This document shows positions 25,050 to 35,543 of a DNA stretch of 64,000 bases, piece by piece (positions within the stretch are counted from its first letter, which is position 1; each line of letters starts with the position of its first letter). The notes beneath the pieces are model-generated. The model made no database searches, was not told the DNA's origin, and saw only the letters and a program-made list of their open reading frames with translations. The DNA comes from Terriglobales bacterium (GTDB taxonomy: Bacteria; Acidobacteriota; Terriglobia; Terriglobales; Acidobacteriaceae), in assembly GCA_035691485.1 (NCBI GenBank), contig DASSIZ010000013.1, forward strand, positions 62,001 through 126,000, read 5' to 3'. A program made the translations under genes and the position numbers.

Positions 25050-25324
25050 TCAGGCTTCAGGCGCAAGGTTTCAGGCTTGAGGTCGCGCACACGCGCGGGC
25101 GCGTGTGCCACACCGTTCGGCACGGGATCGAATCCGCCGCGCGCCAAGGGATGACAGCGCAGCAGGCGCCAGGCGGCAAGCAGGACGCCTTTCACGGCAC
25201 CGTGAGAATCAATTGCTTCGTGCGCATATTCCGAGCAGCTCGGGACATAACGGCACGCCGGCGACAGCAGCGGCGAGATCCACCGCTGGTAAGCGCGCAA
25301 CAAGGTGAGGAGCGCCGATTTCAT
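25046..25324 (-). CDS. yidD: Membrane protein insertion efficiency factor YidD
   Basis: A 92-residue protein with the family signature [31 protein letters not shown] and [22 protein letters not shown]. It helps YidC-dependent insertion at the inner membrane. Its ATG overlaps the rnpA stop by four bases and its stop overlaps the yidC start by four bases. The last 20 residues ([18 protein letters not shown]) are encoded by intergenic-type repeats and are not part of the conserved family. Confidence 0.95.
   Translation of the reverse strand: MKSALLTLLRAYQRWISPLLSPACRYVPSCSEYAHEAIDSHGAVKGVLLAAWRLLRCHPLARGGFDPVPNGVAHAPARVRDLKPETLRLKPE
25051..25110. repeat. Two repeat elements making up the 3' end of yidD
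   Basis: CAGGCTTCAGGCGCAAGGTTTCAGGCTTGAGG (25051-25082) resembles the tract at 40104-40140. Next to it a perfect palindrome GCACACGCGC (25087-25096) / GCGCGTGTGC (25099-25108) resembles elements at 37207-37224 and 51801-51824. Both lie within the C-terminal coding part of yidD. Confidence 0.65.
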
Positions 25325-25842
25325 ATGCGAGCCTTTTCGCTGATCACCCGGAAGGCGCGGGCTATCTCCTGGTCCAGAACGGCAAACTCGGCGAGCAGCG
25401 CCGACTTCTTCGGGTTTATCACCACATCGACGGGCAGCGCCAGCCCAGACAAGTGGTGGCGCACCGCCTCGCGCAGGCGGCGCTTGATCCGGTTGCGGTC
25501 CACGGCGCCGCCGAGGATGCGTCCCACGGTAAACCCGACCCGCGGCCCAGTGACAGTCCCGGCCGAGCGCGGCCCGGCTACATCAGTCCGCTGCAGGTAG
25601 AACACGGTCATGTGCGCGGCGAAGTGGCGTCGGCCCTGTTTGTACACGCGCTGAAAATCTGAATGGCGAAGAAGCTTCGAGGTCTTGGCGAAACGCAGCG
25701 CATTGCCGGACACGGCGCCGGCGGGCGGCAGGCCGGCGCCAGACGCGTCGTTGCCCGGGCGTTCCGGTGACGCGCATCGGCGCACCGCTTCGAAGGCGGA
25801 AGCATCGGCGCGTGCTGCAAAAGAATGGGACAGGGGTTTCAC
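25321..25842 (-). CDS. rnpA: Ribonuclease P protein component
   Basis: RnpA is the protein cofactor of RNase P, which matures tRNA 5' ends. The core is clear: [46 protein letters not shown] (the RNR motif), then [15 protein letters not shown]. The frame opens at GTG 25842, giving 173 residues with a long, poorly structured N-terminal extension of about 50. GTG 25713 would give a family-typical length of 130, and I cannot decide between them. It follows rpmH by 25 bases and overlaps yidD. Confidence 0.93.
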   Translation of the reverse strand: MKPLSHSFAARADASAFEAVRRCASPERPGNDASGAGLPPAGAVSGNALRFAKTSKLLRHSDFQRVYKQGRRHFAAHMTVFYLQRTDVAGPRSAGTVTGPRVGFTVGRILGGAVDRNRIKRRLREAVRHHLSGLALPVDVVINPKKSALLAEFAVLDQEIARAFRVISEKARI

Positions 25843-25867
25843 CGCGACATTGACCGCAGAAGGCGGG

Positions 25868-26023
25868 CTAATCCCGAAAGCCGGGCTTGACCGAGACCCG
25901 CTTGCGGCCCTTGGCGCGCCGGCGCGAGAGAACCGCTTGTCCGCTCTTGGTCTTCATCCGGCTGCGAAATCCGTGCGTTTTGGACCGGCGGCGCCGGTTT
26001 GGCTGGAACGTGCGCTTCGGCAT
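25868..26023 (-). CDS. rpmH: 50S ribosomal protein L34
   Basis: A 51-residue basic protein, start ATG 26023, stop TAG 25868. The L34 signature is complete: [20 protein letters not shown], then [21 protein letters not shown]. The family is usually 44-50 residues; the extra VSVKPGFRD tail is modest. It heads the classic rpmH-rnpA-yidD-yidC run that points away from the origin. GAGGAG lies about 12 bases upstream. Confidence 0.97.
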   Translation of the reverse strand: MPKRTFQPNRRRRSKTHGFRSRMKTKSGQAVLSRRRAKGRKRVSVKPGFRD

Positions 26024-26599
26024 GAAAAGTGAGTGCTCCTCAGTGGAGAAAATTATGAAGGGGCCAAACTGAAAGTATATCTGACGAGGATACGAAGTGG
26101 CTAGCGCGCCTCATTTGCGATTGAGAGATCTGTGATTTACTGATCCCCTCCGTCAACCTCAATCACTCGATCGCCAATGCAGCCACGCCGGTTGAAATTC
26201 AACCCGCAGCTCGGAAGCAAAATTGCACCACGCTTGCGTCATTACGAAATCAATACTTGACATGTCGTGTCCAGATGCTGCAATTTTCGCGCTCAATTTT
26301 TTTTTTACCGGCAACAATTCCGACACGAAGAAAATTTTCATGCTAGTATGCGCGCAGGTTACGAAAAAGCTGACTGCACTGAATGAGTGCAACTCTGAAC
26401 CACCTTGCAGTGCCGCATGAAGTCACAGGTACAACACTCCTGAGTCGAGAGCAGTTTTGATCGGCATACGCGGCGCGTGCTGCGCAAGGTGGAATGCAGA
26501 GCGTCGGGAAACACAAGTATTCGGCGCGGAAAAAAGAGCGCCGGCCAAGTTTTATGCCGGATGTTCGTCGGCGGAATCCGGTGAGAGATTGGAATCATC
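26024..26599. other. Intergenic region between rpmH and dnaA
   Basis: A 576-base AT-rich gap between the divergent rpmH and dnaA operons. It must hold both promoters. TTGACA occurs at 26257-26262 and TAGTAT at 26343-26348, but neither has a convincing partner box. I find no good DnaA box here and no gene with a ribosome site. A run of ten T lies near 26297-26306. Confidence 0.55.
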
Positions 26600-28030
26600 A
26601 TGTCCGTGTCGTCCGCAATCACTGCTGTGAATCCCTGGATGCGCATTCTGGATGCGCTGGAAAAGAAGATCAACCGCCACTCCTACGACACGTGGCTGAA
26701 GCCGACCCGTTTCAGTCATACCAGCGATCACACGCTGTTCGTGCTGGTGCCGAACCCGGAGTTCGGACAAATGGCGGAGCGCTACGAGGACCTGATCCTG
26801 GAAGCGATGGAGGACTTGGGCCTGGAGTTACAGGACATCGAGTTCGTGACCCTGCCGCCGGTGTCGCCACCGGCGCCGACGGCGGCGGCCAACACCCCGG
26901 TGCGGCACGATGGCGGGTTTAATCCCGCCCCATCCCCTGGTTTGGCCGGGACCTCGGCGGCAGCGGCGGGGGTGAAGGTGCAGCAGCAGCAGCGCTTCGA
27001 CTGGGACAGCGCCGCGCAACTGAATCCGCGCTACACCTTCGAGGCCTTTGTCTGCGGCGCCGGCAACCAGTTCGCCCACGCCGCCGCGCTGGCGGTGGCG
27101 GAGAGTCCCTCGAAAGCCTACAACCCGCTGTTCCTCTATGGCGGTGTCGGCATGGGCAAGACGCACCTGATGCAGGCCATCGGGCACGAGGTCAAACGCC
27201 ATAACCCGCAGATGTCCATCTGCTACTTGTCCAGTGAGCGCTTTACCAACGAGATGATCAATTCTCTGCGCTACGACAAGATGACCAGTTTCCGTGACAA
27301 GTTCCGCACCGTCGACGTGCTGCTGATCGATGACATCCAGTTCCTGGCGCAGAAAGAACGGACGCAGGAAGAGTTCTTCCACACCTTCAATGCGCTGCAC
27401 GAGTCGATGCGGCAGATCATTATCGCCAGCGACCGGCCGCCAAAAGAGCTGGCCGAGATCGAAGACCGGCTGCGCTCGCGCTTCGAGTGGGGATTGATCG
27501 CTGACATCCAGCCGCCCGACCTGGAAACCAAGGTCGCCATCCTGCAGAAGAAGGCGGAGTCGGAACGGGTGCAGCTGCCCACCGACGTGGCATTGTTCAT
27601 CGCTTCCAATATCCGCTCCAACGTCAGAGAACTGGAAGGGGCGTTTATTCGCCTGGTGGCGCACGCATCGTTGACGGGCGGTGAGATCAGCCTGAGCTAT
27701 GCGCAAACCGTCCTCAAGAACTTCATTGATTCGCAGCAGCGCAAAATTACGATTGATTCCATTCAGAAGGCGGTGGCGGAGCAATTCGGGCTGCGCCTGG
27801 CGGAGATCAAGGCGAAGAACAACTCGCGCGCCATCGTGTACCCGCGGCAGATCGCGATGTACCTGGCCAAGCACATGACCGATTCTTCGTTGCCGGAAAT
27901 CGGGCGCCAGTTCGGCGGCAAGCACCACACCACCGTGCTGCACTCGATTGACAAGATTGACACCGTGCGCAAAAACGACAAGGACCTGAACCGGTTGCTC
28001 AACAAGCTGACCGAGACCCTGGGCGGATGA
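26600..28030 (+). CDS. dnaA: Chromosomal replication initiator DnaA
   Basis: A 476-residue initiator. Domain I spans about residues 10-90 (ILDALEKKINRHSYDTWLKPTRF). A Pro/Ala/Gln linker reaches to about 135. The AAA+ domain has Walker A YGGVGMGKTHLMQAIGHE at about 180, Walker B VLLIDDIQFL at about 240 and sensor motifs in RLRSRFEWGL. Domain IV is a DNA-binding helix-turn-helix with the signature IAMYLAKHMTDSSLPEIGRQFGGKHHTTVLHS at about 420. All key residues look intact. It has its own terminator, so it is transcribed apart from dnaN. Confidence 0.98.
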   Translation: MSVSSAITAVNPWMRILDALEKKINRHSYDTWLKPTRFSHTSDHTLFVLVPNPEFGQMAERYEDLILEAMEDLGLELQDIEFVTLPPVSPPAPTAAANTPVRHDGGFNPAPSPGLAGTSAAAAGVKVQQQQRFDWDSAAQLNPRYTFEAFVCGAGNQFAHAAALAVAESPSKAYNPLFLYGGVGMGKTHLMQAIGHEVKRHNPQMSICYLSSERFTNEMINSLRYDKMTSFRDKFRTVDVLLIDDIQFLAQKERTQEEFFHTFNALHESMRQIIIASDRPPKELAEIEDRLRSRFEWGLIADIQPPDLETKVAILQKKAESERVQLPTDVALFIASNIRSNVRELEGAFIRLVAHASLTGGEISLSYAQTVLKNFIDSQQRKITIDSIQKAVAEQFGLRLAEIKAKNNSRAIVYPRQIAMYLAKHMTDSSLPEIGRQFGGKHHTTVLHSIDKIDTVRKNDKDLNRLLNKLTETLGG

Positions 28031-28050
28031 CGGGAATGAGGATTGGTGCG

Positions 28051-28078
28051 AGCACGGCGAGAAGCCGTGCTTTTTTTG
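28051..28078 (+). terminator. Terminator of dnaA
   Basis: AGCACGGC (28051-28058) and GCCGTGCT (28064-28071) enclose GAGAA and run into seven T (28071-28077), 20 bases past the dnaA stop. Confidence 0.95.
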
Positions 28079-28099
28079 TGGCCTCGCGCTGATGGGCTC

Positions 28100-28548
28100 G
28101 CCAAAGATCAGGAGCTTCCTCTCGCTGTGGGTTAAGGAAAAGTCGGTGGTGGCGACAGCCGATGAATCGGCCCTTAGTTCGGTTTTTCCACGGCAGTGGC
28201 GCGTAATCCGAAGCAGGCGCTGTGGACGGAATGTGGAAAGCGTGCAACACGGAGAAGTATTAAGGCGGCGGCCGGGGTTATGCTGTGTCAAGCACATTGG
28301 AATTCCCTTATGAACAGGGTGTTAAGAGCGCGTAAGTGGCCGACTCGAAGTGATTTGCCGGAGTCTTCCACATTTTCGAGGCCAACGGCTTCTACTGCTG
28401 TTTTATTGAATTTTCTTTTGATATAAGTTAAGTCCACAGAAGTAAGCGTCAAAGCAACCCCGAGAGCGCATCCCAGCCGCGCGGTTTCGGGCAGATCGCA
28501 AACGGTCACCCTGGATTTCGGGGGACCCTGGTCGGGAGGGGCACCGCA
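28100..28548. other. Candidate replication origin oriC
   Basis: The dnaA-dnaN gap contains sites close to TTWTCCACA: TTTTCCACG (28184-28192), CTTTCCACA on the minus strand (28240-28232), TCTTCCACA (28364-28372), and weaker ones ending TCCACA at 28229-28221 (minus) and 28430-28438. Between and beside the last two is an AT-rich tract (about 28398-28432) that could be the unwinding element. Position between dnaA and dnaN, with genes diverging on either side, supports it. No box is a perfect consensus match. Confidence 0.7.
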
Positions 28549-29727
28549 GTGACGGAAACAACCGCGACGCGCGTATCGGAGGTCCCCGAGGTCAAAGGGG
28601 GCGTAATGGAAATCACGGTCAGCAAGTCGGATTTGCTGAAAGAACTGACGGCGACCCAGGGCGTGGTCGAGCGCAAGACCACGATTCCCATCCTGTCGAA
28701 TTTCCTGTTCGAAGCTGCGGGGGATCGGCTCTCGATCACGGCCACCGACCTGGATTTGAGCCTGCGCACCGGTTGCTCGGCCAAGATCAAGAAGGAAGGC
28801 GCGTGCACCATTCCGGCGCGGCGGCTGTTCGACTACGTCAAGCTGCTGCCCGACGGCGAAATCGCCATCAAGCTGCTGGAGAACCACTGGGTCAACCTGC
28901 GCCTCGGCCGCTCCAACACCAAGATGGTGGGCATGGCGCGCTCGAATTTTCCCAGCCTGCCCGCGTTTCCGGGCGGGACAGCGTTCAAGCTGCCGTCGCA
29001 AATGCTGCACCGGATGATCGCAAAGACAATTTTTGCGATTTCAAACGAAGAGTCGCGCTACACGCTGAACGGGGCGCTGCTGGTGCTGAAGCCGGAGTCG
29101 ATGATCATGGTTGCGACCGACGGTCATCGGCTGGCGCACATCGAGAACACGTCCGCGCGTTTCCACGGCGTTTCGGGCGAGATGCGGATCCTGGTGCCAA
29201 AGAAAGCGATGGGCGAGCTGAACTCGCTGCTCAGCGATTACGACGGCGAGCACGTAGAGTTCGCCAAAGACGAATCCACGCTGTTTTTCCGGCTTGGCGA
29301 CCGCTTGCTGACCTCACGCCAGCTTACCGGGCAATTTCCCAACTACGAGGCGGTGCTGCCGCGCGACAACAGCAAATCCGTCACCGTGCCCACGGAGGCC
29401 ATCTCGTCGGCCATCCAGCGCGTGGCGCAGTTTGCCGACGAACGCAGCGGGGCGATCCGGCTCAAGTTGGATAAGGGAGAGATCAAGGTTTCGTCGTCGT
29501 CGAGCGATGCCGGCGAATCGGAAGACTCGATTGAGACCAGCTACCAGGGCGATTCGCTGACCATCGGCTTCAACAGCCAGTACCTGCTGGACTTTTTCAA
29601 AGCCGCCGGCACTGGCGAGGTGCGATTCGAATTCAAAGATCCGCAGTCGGCAGGACAGTTGCGGCCGGAAGAGCCGCCGGACAGCGACTACAAGTACCGC
29701 TACATCGTGATGCCGATGAGGATCTGA
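28549..29727 (+). CDS. dnaN: DNA polymerase III beta sliding clamp
   Basis: The ring-shaped processivity clamp of the replisome, 392 residues in this reading, with the usual three clamp domains. It is recognised by MEITVSKSDLLKELTATQGVVERKTTIPILSN, ITATDLDLSLRT, EESRYTLNGALLVL, VATDGHRLAH and the C-terminal YKYRYIVMPMRI. GTG 28549 has GGGAGGGG 8 bases upstream; ATG 28606 (MEITVSK) matches the usual N-terminus and is the alternative, giving 373 residues. It is followed by a terminator, so it is not co-transcribed with gyrB. Confidence 0.97.
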   Translation: MTETTATRVSEVPEVKGGVMEITVSKSDLLKELTATQGVVERKTTIPILSNFLFEAAGDRLSITATDLDLSLRTGCSAKIKKEGACTIPARRLFDYVKLLPDGEIAIKLLENHWVNLRLGRSNTKMVGMARSNFPSLPAFPGGTAFKLPSQMLHRMIAKTIFAISNEESRYTLNGALLVLKPESMIMVATDGHRLAHIENTSARFHGVSGEMRILVPKKAMGELNSLLSDYDGEHVEFAKDESTLFFRLGDRLLTSRQLTGQFPNYEAVLPRDNSKSVTVPTEAISSAIQRVAQFADERSGAIRLKLDKGEIKVSSSSSDAGESEDSIETSYQGDSLTIGFNSQYLLDFFKAAGTGEVRFEFKDPQSAGQLRPEEPPDSDYKYRYIVMPMRI

Positions 29728-29748
29728 GCGCCTGCACAGTCAGGACCG

Positions 29749-29779
29749 AATGGGGGCGAGCCAACCGCCCCATTTTTAT
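29749..29779 (+). terminator. Terminator of dnaN
   Basis: AATGGGGGCG (29749-29758) pairs with CGCCCCATT (29766-29774, one bulge) and leads into TTTTTATT, 22 bases past the dnaN stop. Confidence 0.9.
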
Positions 29780-29931
29780 TGCTGCCGGAATGTTCCCGCT
29801 TGGGGCAGAGTTCGTGTCCGCCTATCGCGGCGGAAGGAATTGCGCCGCTACACCATTGCAGTATGATGCTCCGCCTGGATTTTGTCGTTTGTCTTGGACG
29901 GGCCGCAAACCGGCTCTGAGGAGGATCAGCC

Positions 29932-30333
29932 ATGAAAGGCTTCAAGCAATTCCTGTTGCGCGGCAACGTGGTGGATTTGGCGGTGGCGGTGGTGATCGGC
30001 GCGGCGTTTGGCACGGTGGTGGCCGCCCTGGTGAAGGACCTTCTGACGCCGTTGATTGCCGCCATCGTCGGCAAGCCGGATTTTTCCGCCTTCTATTTCG
30101 ACCTGCACGGCAGCCGGTTTCTGTACGGAGACTTCGTGAACGCGGTACTGTCGTTCCTGATCGTCGCGGCGGCCGTGTACTACTTTGTCGTGTTGCCGAT
30201 CAACACGCTGATCCAGCGTTATCACAAGGAACCGGCGCCGGCGGATCCGACCACGAAGAAATGTCCCGAGTGCATGAGCGAAATTCCGATTGCGGCGCGC
30301 AAGTGCGCCTTCTGCACCTCGGCGCTGGCCTAG
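29932..30333 (+). CDS. mscL: Large-conductance mechanosensitive channel with C-terminal zinc ribbon
   Basis: MscL releases solutes on hypo-osmotic shock. This 133-residue protein has the N-terminal amphipathic start KGFKQFLLRGNVVDLAVAVVIGAAFG, TM1 with pore glycines, a short periplasmic loop, and TM2 (AVLSFLIVAAAVYYFVVLPINTL). Instead of the usual charged C-terminal helical bundle it ends KCPECMSEIPIAARKCAFC, a CxxC-x(11)-CxxC zinc ribbon. GAGGAGG lies seven bases before the ATG. It replaces recF in the dnaN-gyrB interval. Confidence 0.95.
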   Translation: MKGFKQFLLRGNVVDLAVAVVIGAAFGTVVAALVKDLLTPLIAAIVGKPDFSAFYFDLHGSRFLYGDFVNAVLSFLIVAAAVYYFVVLPINTLIQRYHKEPAPADPTTKKCPECMSEIPIAARKCAFCTSALA

Positions 30334-30374
30334 GCGCAGGGTCAGCACCGAGGAGCAAAACGAAATCAGCGGGA

Positions 30375-30398
30375 AGGGCACGACTTCAGTCGTGCCGC
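30375..30398. repeat. Palindromic repeat GGCACGACT-TC-AGTCGTGCC
   Basis: Perfect 9-base arms (30377-30385 and 30388-30396). The first half is shared with the degenerate palindrome at 5528-5546. It lies 40 bases past mscL and could also act as a transcript-end hairpin, though no T run follows. Confidence 0.6.
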
Positions 30399-30535
30399 CC
30401 GCGTCTCGAAGACAAATGTCATGTCGAGCGGGCTTCAGCCGGCGAAACGCTTCTACTCCACAACGGCAGCCAGCAATGGCGCGGCAAACCGTACCGGCGC
30501 GGAGGCATCTGTTCTAGGGACTACGGGTGGCGCGC

Positions 30536-30727
30536 ATGAAAAACTTCCTGACGGGGCTTGCGCTTGGGCTGCCAGTCGGCATTCTGATTGCCGAGGCGGT
30601 GACCAGGGAAGAGCGCTCGGAAATGGCGGAGCAGATGCGTCAGATCTGGCTCGAGGCACGCGCGCGTGCGCAGCAGATTGCCGGTGGCGGGGCGAAGATG
30701 GCAGTCAGCATGACCGGAAATGACTGA
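30536..30727 (+). CDS. Small single-pass membrane protein, YtxH-like
   Basis: A 63-residue protein from ATG 30536 (GTG 30527 is possible). One hydrophobic segment (FLTGLALGLPVGILIAEAV, about residues 3-21) is followed by a charged helix (TREERSEMAEQMRQIWLEARARAQQIA). The layout of a short glycine-containing membrane helix and a long soluble helix is like YtxH-type envelope proteins. It is followed 17 bases later by another small membrane protein, so the two probably share an mRNA. Function unknown. Confidence 0.68.
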   Translation: MKNFLTGLALGLPVGILIAEAVTREERSEMAEQMRQIWLEARARAQQIAGGGAKMAVSMTGND

Positions 30728-30743
30728 CTGCAGTGGGGGAATC

Positions 30744-31067
30744 GTGAAAAGTCATCTTGGCGCATTCATGTTTGGCATTGGGCTGGCATTCGCCGGCGCG
30801 TTCACCTTCGCGGCTGTGCAACATCGCCGCCGATACATGGCGGGCTGGCGCGAGCCGCTGGTGGACATCAACACCGCCACGCGCGAACAGCTCATGTCGC
30901 TCGGCATCGTGGAGAGCCTCACGCTGGATCGCCTGATCGAGAACCGTCCGTATCGCAATAAGCTGGAGCTGCTCTCGCGCTTGCTGGTGTCAGAAGATCT
31001 CTACAACCAGATCAAGCACGACATCGTGATTCGTCAAGCTCGGGAAGCGATCAAGGTGGCGGGATAA
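30744..31067 (+). CDS. Membrane-anchored helix-hairpin-helix protein, ComEA-like domain
   Basis: A 107-residue protein. GTG 30744 has GGGGGA just upstream and is preferred over ATG 30720, which overlaps the previous gene. An N-terminal membrane helix (AFMFGIGLAFAGAFTFAAV) is followed by VDINTATREQLMSLGIVESLTLDRLIENRPYRNKLELLSR, the helix-hairpin-helix pattern of ComEA and related DNA-binding proteins. The glycine-rich hairpin (GIG) is replaced by GIVESL, so DNA binding is uncertain. It might anchor DNA at the membrane near the origin, which is speculation. Confidence 0.75.
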   Translation: MKSHLGAFMFGIGLAFAGAFTFAAVQHRRRYMAGWREPLVDINTATREQLMSLGIVESLTLDRLIENRPYRNKLELLSRLLVSEDLYNQIKHDIVIRQAREAIKVAG

Positions 31068-31144
31068 ACAACATGCGCGGTTGGAATGCCGCATCGGCAG
31101 ATGCGGCTGTAGGGTCCCTTCGACTCGGGCATACTCACCTCGCC

Positions 31145-31241
31145 CGGGAGATTGAGGCTCCGATTTGTGGTGGAAATCCGGTGCAAAACAGCGCCATTCC
31201 GCGGCTCCGGGCGGCCCGAAATCTTAGCCTCGTAAGTCCCG
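31145..31241 (+). ncRNA. Candidate three-way-junction RNA element upstream of gyrB
   Basis: The sequence folds into one compact shape. The outer helix is CGGGA (31145-31149)/TCCCG (31237-31241), then GAGGCT (31154-31159)/AGCCTC (31226-31231) and GATTT (31162-31166)/AAATC (31219-31223). Inside are arm two, GTGGAA (31170-31175)/TTCCGC (31197-31202) extended by GGTGC (31180-31184)/GCGCC (31191-31195), and arm three, CGGG (31208-31211)/CCCG (31215-31218). It lies 174 bases before gyrB. The strand is not proven, as the helices also form in reverse. I do not recognise a named family. Confidence 0.4.
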
Positions 31242-31348
31242 CGTGAACAGCAATTTACGGCCATTCTCCGGCCCCAAAATTCCCTTCCTTTGTGGTAGAA
31301 TGAAGTTGTTCGGGCACCCACTAAGTGTGAGTAATTTCAATCATTTGA

Positions 31349-34093
<2,745 letters not shown>

Positions 34094-34116
34094 AAGGTCA
34101 GCAGTCGGTAGTTGGT

Positions 34117-34144
34117 AGGGCGGGAGCGAACCCGCCCTTTTTAT
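34117..34144 (+). terminator. Terminator of gyrB
   Basis: AGGGCGGG (34117-34124) and CCCGCCCT (34131-34138) enclose AGCGAA and are followed by TTTTTATTTT, 23 bases past the gyrB stop. Confidence 0.96.
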
Positions 34145-34242
34145 TTTCTTCAAGAAAACGCTGCAACCTCACGCTGACCTATCGTTCTGTACTCGGAACA
34201 ATTCTCTCCTTTGATTTGTCTATGCCGTAGTAGGAGGCGGTT

Positions 34243-35244
34243 ATGGCGGGTGCGATCGCAAAATACCGGCAGAATTTCAGCAGTGCATTCATTGTCCTGC
34301 TCGCGCTGGGGAGCTTGGCCTGGTATTTCGACGCTCGCCCATGGCAGCAACCTCGTCCGCATTCGACAGCATTGGCCGAATTGCGCGGCGAGCAAGTCCG
34401 TCAAAGCGTTTCTGCACCCGCAGCAGGCCCTATGAAGCGAGGCGGTGTCATGGGCGGCGTCATCGGTGGCGTGCCGGGCGGTGTGCCTGCTGGATTCCTG
34501 GGAGGAGTGCGTCAGCTCAACGATGAGCTACGGATCGTTCGCACGGCTGACTTTCAGCTTCAGACTGCACGCCCAGCGGAAATGGTTGAGAAATTGGCGG
34601 AGCTAGCGGCTCAACACGCAGGCACCATCCAGAACTCGGCTGTGACCGGGACCGAGCGCTCGCAGTGGGCACAGGTGACGATGCAAGTGCCTGTCGCTCA
34701 CTTCGACGAAGTGCGCCGCCAGGTGCGTCAATTGGCCACCAGCGTCCAAAAAGAGAGCACCGACTCCCGCGACGTCTCGCGGACGTTGACCGACGAAGAT
34801 GCGAAGCTGCGCAATCTTCGCGCCGAAGAGTCGCAATACCTGGCGATCATCAAACGTGCGAGCCGGGTGAAAGACATCGTCGCGGTAACGGAAAAGCTCA
34901 GCGAAGTGCGGGGCGAAATTGAACGGCTGGAAGCCGAGCGGAGGTATTTATCTGGACAAGTGGAAATGGCGGCAATTGCCATCACGATCGGGACCGTCGC
35001 GGAGGCGGAGGTGTTGGGCCTGCACTGGCGTCCGCGGTACCAGGCGAGGCTAGCCGTCCTGAGCACACTTTCCGGACTCACTGATTACGCAGACGCGATG
35101 GTACAGCTGTTGGTGCACTTGCCGTTGCTCGCGGTTTGGATTTTGACCGCTATGCTCCTCGGCCGGGTGGGTTGGGCGGTATTGCGGTTCCTGGCGCGGC
35201 GATTTTTTGTCGGCAAACCTCAAGCAGCGGTAGCGCAGAGCTGA
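34243..35244 (+). CDS. DUF4349 domain membrane protein
   Basis: A 333-residue protein; AGGAGG precedes the ATG by five bases. It has an N-terminal hydrophobic anchor (about 14-28), a Gly/Val-rich low-complexity stretch at about 66-88 (GGVMGGVIGGVPGGV), then the DUF4349 body: LRIVRTADFQLQTARPAEMVEKLAELAAQHAG, VTMQVPVAHFDEVRRQVRQLA, a coiled coil (about 190-235) and a C-terminal membrane helix (about 285-310). The family is thought to be exported and cell-surface facing, but its role is unknown. Apparently a single gene. Confidence 0.85.
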   Translation: MAGAIAKYRQNFSSAFIVLLALGSLAWYFDARPWQQPRPHSTALAELRGEQVRQSVSAPAAGPMKRGGVMGGVIGGVPGGVPAGFLGGVRQLNDELRIVRTADFQLQTARPAEMVEKLAELAAQHAGTIQNSAVTGTERSQWAQVTMQVPVAHFDEVRRQVRQLATSVQKESTDSRDVSRTLTDEDAKLRNLRAEESQYLAIIKRASRVKDIVAVTEKLSEVRGEIERLEAERRYLSGQVEMAAIAITIGTVAEAEVLGLHWRPRYQARLAVLSTLSGLTDYADAMVQLLVHLPLLAVWILTAMLLGRVGWAVLRFLARRFFVGKPQAAVAQS

Positions 35245-35335
35245 CCCGGTTTGAGGCGTTCAATTTCATGCAGTTCTATCTGCAAGCCGCCGCGAAATGA
35301 GTGGCAGCCGCGGTCCGGCTAACCCAAATGGCTAA

Positions 35336-35365
35336 TTGACACACCTGCCTGTGACAAGGCATGAT
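35336..35365 (+). promoter_or_regulatory. Promoter of the chorismate mutase leader
   Basis: A perfect -35 box TTGACA (35336-35341) and CATGAT (35360-35365) are 18 bases apart. The predicted start near 35372 would leave about six bases before the leader-peptide ATG at 35378. Confidence 0.7.
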
Positions 35366-35377
35366 GCTCCTGCGCAT

Positions 35378-35467
35378 ATGTCTCGCACTCGATTTAGCTA
35401 CGCCTTTAGTTACCGCTTCTCCTTCGGGAGCAGCGGCTTAGGCGGAGCTTGTGCGTACGCGACCTAG
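35378..35467 (+). CDS. Phe/Tyr-rich leader peptide of the chorismate mutase attenuator
   Basis: A 29-codon frame (stop TAG 35465-35467) reading MSRTRFSYAFSYRFSFGSS and then GLGGACAYAT. Within codons 6-16 there are four Phe and two Tyr, the end products that branch from chorismate mutase's reaction. It lies between a promoter and a terminator just upstream of that gene, the layout of the E. coli pheL and tyrosine/phenylalanine leaders. The peptide itself needs no function: ribosome position on the Phe/Tyr codons is the signal. Too short for normal gene calling; no ribosome site is visible, and the mRNA may start almost at the ATG. Confidence 0.82.
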   Translation: MSRTRFSYAFSYRFSFGSSGLGGACAYAT

Positions 35468-35528
35468 AACCAGCGCAAAGATTCCAGACCGAAGCCGCGA
35501 ACTCTCAAGGTTCGCGGCTTTTGTTTTT
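35413..35528 (+). promoter_or_regulatory. Transcription attenuator with competing hairpins before chorismate mutase
   Basis: Hairpin 1:2 pairs CCGCTTCTCC (35413-35422) with GGAGCAGCGG (35427-35436) around UUCG, nine of ten pairs. Strand 2, GCGGCTT (35433-35439), can instead pair perfectly with AAGCCGC (35492-35498), the first arm of the terminator. The terminator 3:4 is AAGCCGCGAAC (35492-35502) / GTTCGCGGCTT (35510-35520) followed by TTGTTTTT. A ribosome stalled on the Phe/Tyr codons (35393-35425) would cover strand 1, free strand 2 and prevent termination; with ample amino acids the terminator forms. Confidence 0.85.
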
Positions 35529-35543
35529 GACAGGAGAAAACCC

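Noticed and set aside
26257-26262. TTGACA as a promoter of dnaA
   Set aside because: No acceptable -10 box lies 16-19 bases downstream.
31145-31241. Resemblance to a cobalamin riboswitch (GGTGGAAATCC...GCGCC)
   Set aside because: The core CCCGCAACTG and the AGTCAGGAGACC-type end are missing, and the nearest gene, gyrB, is unrelated to B12.
35361-35440. Alternative leader frame starting ATGATGCTCC
   Set aside because: Its start overlaps the -10 box of the TTGACA promoter, and it lacks a run of aromatic codons.
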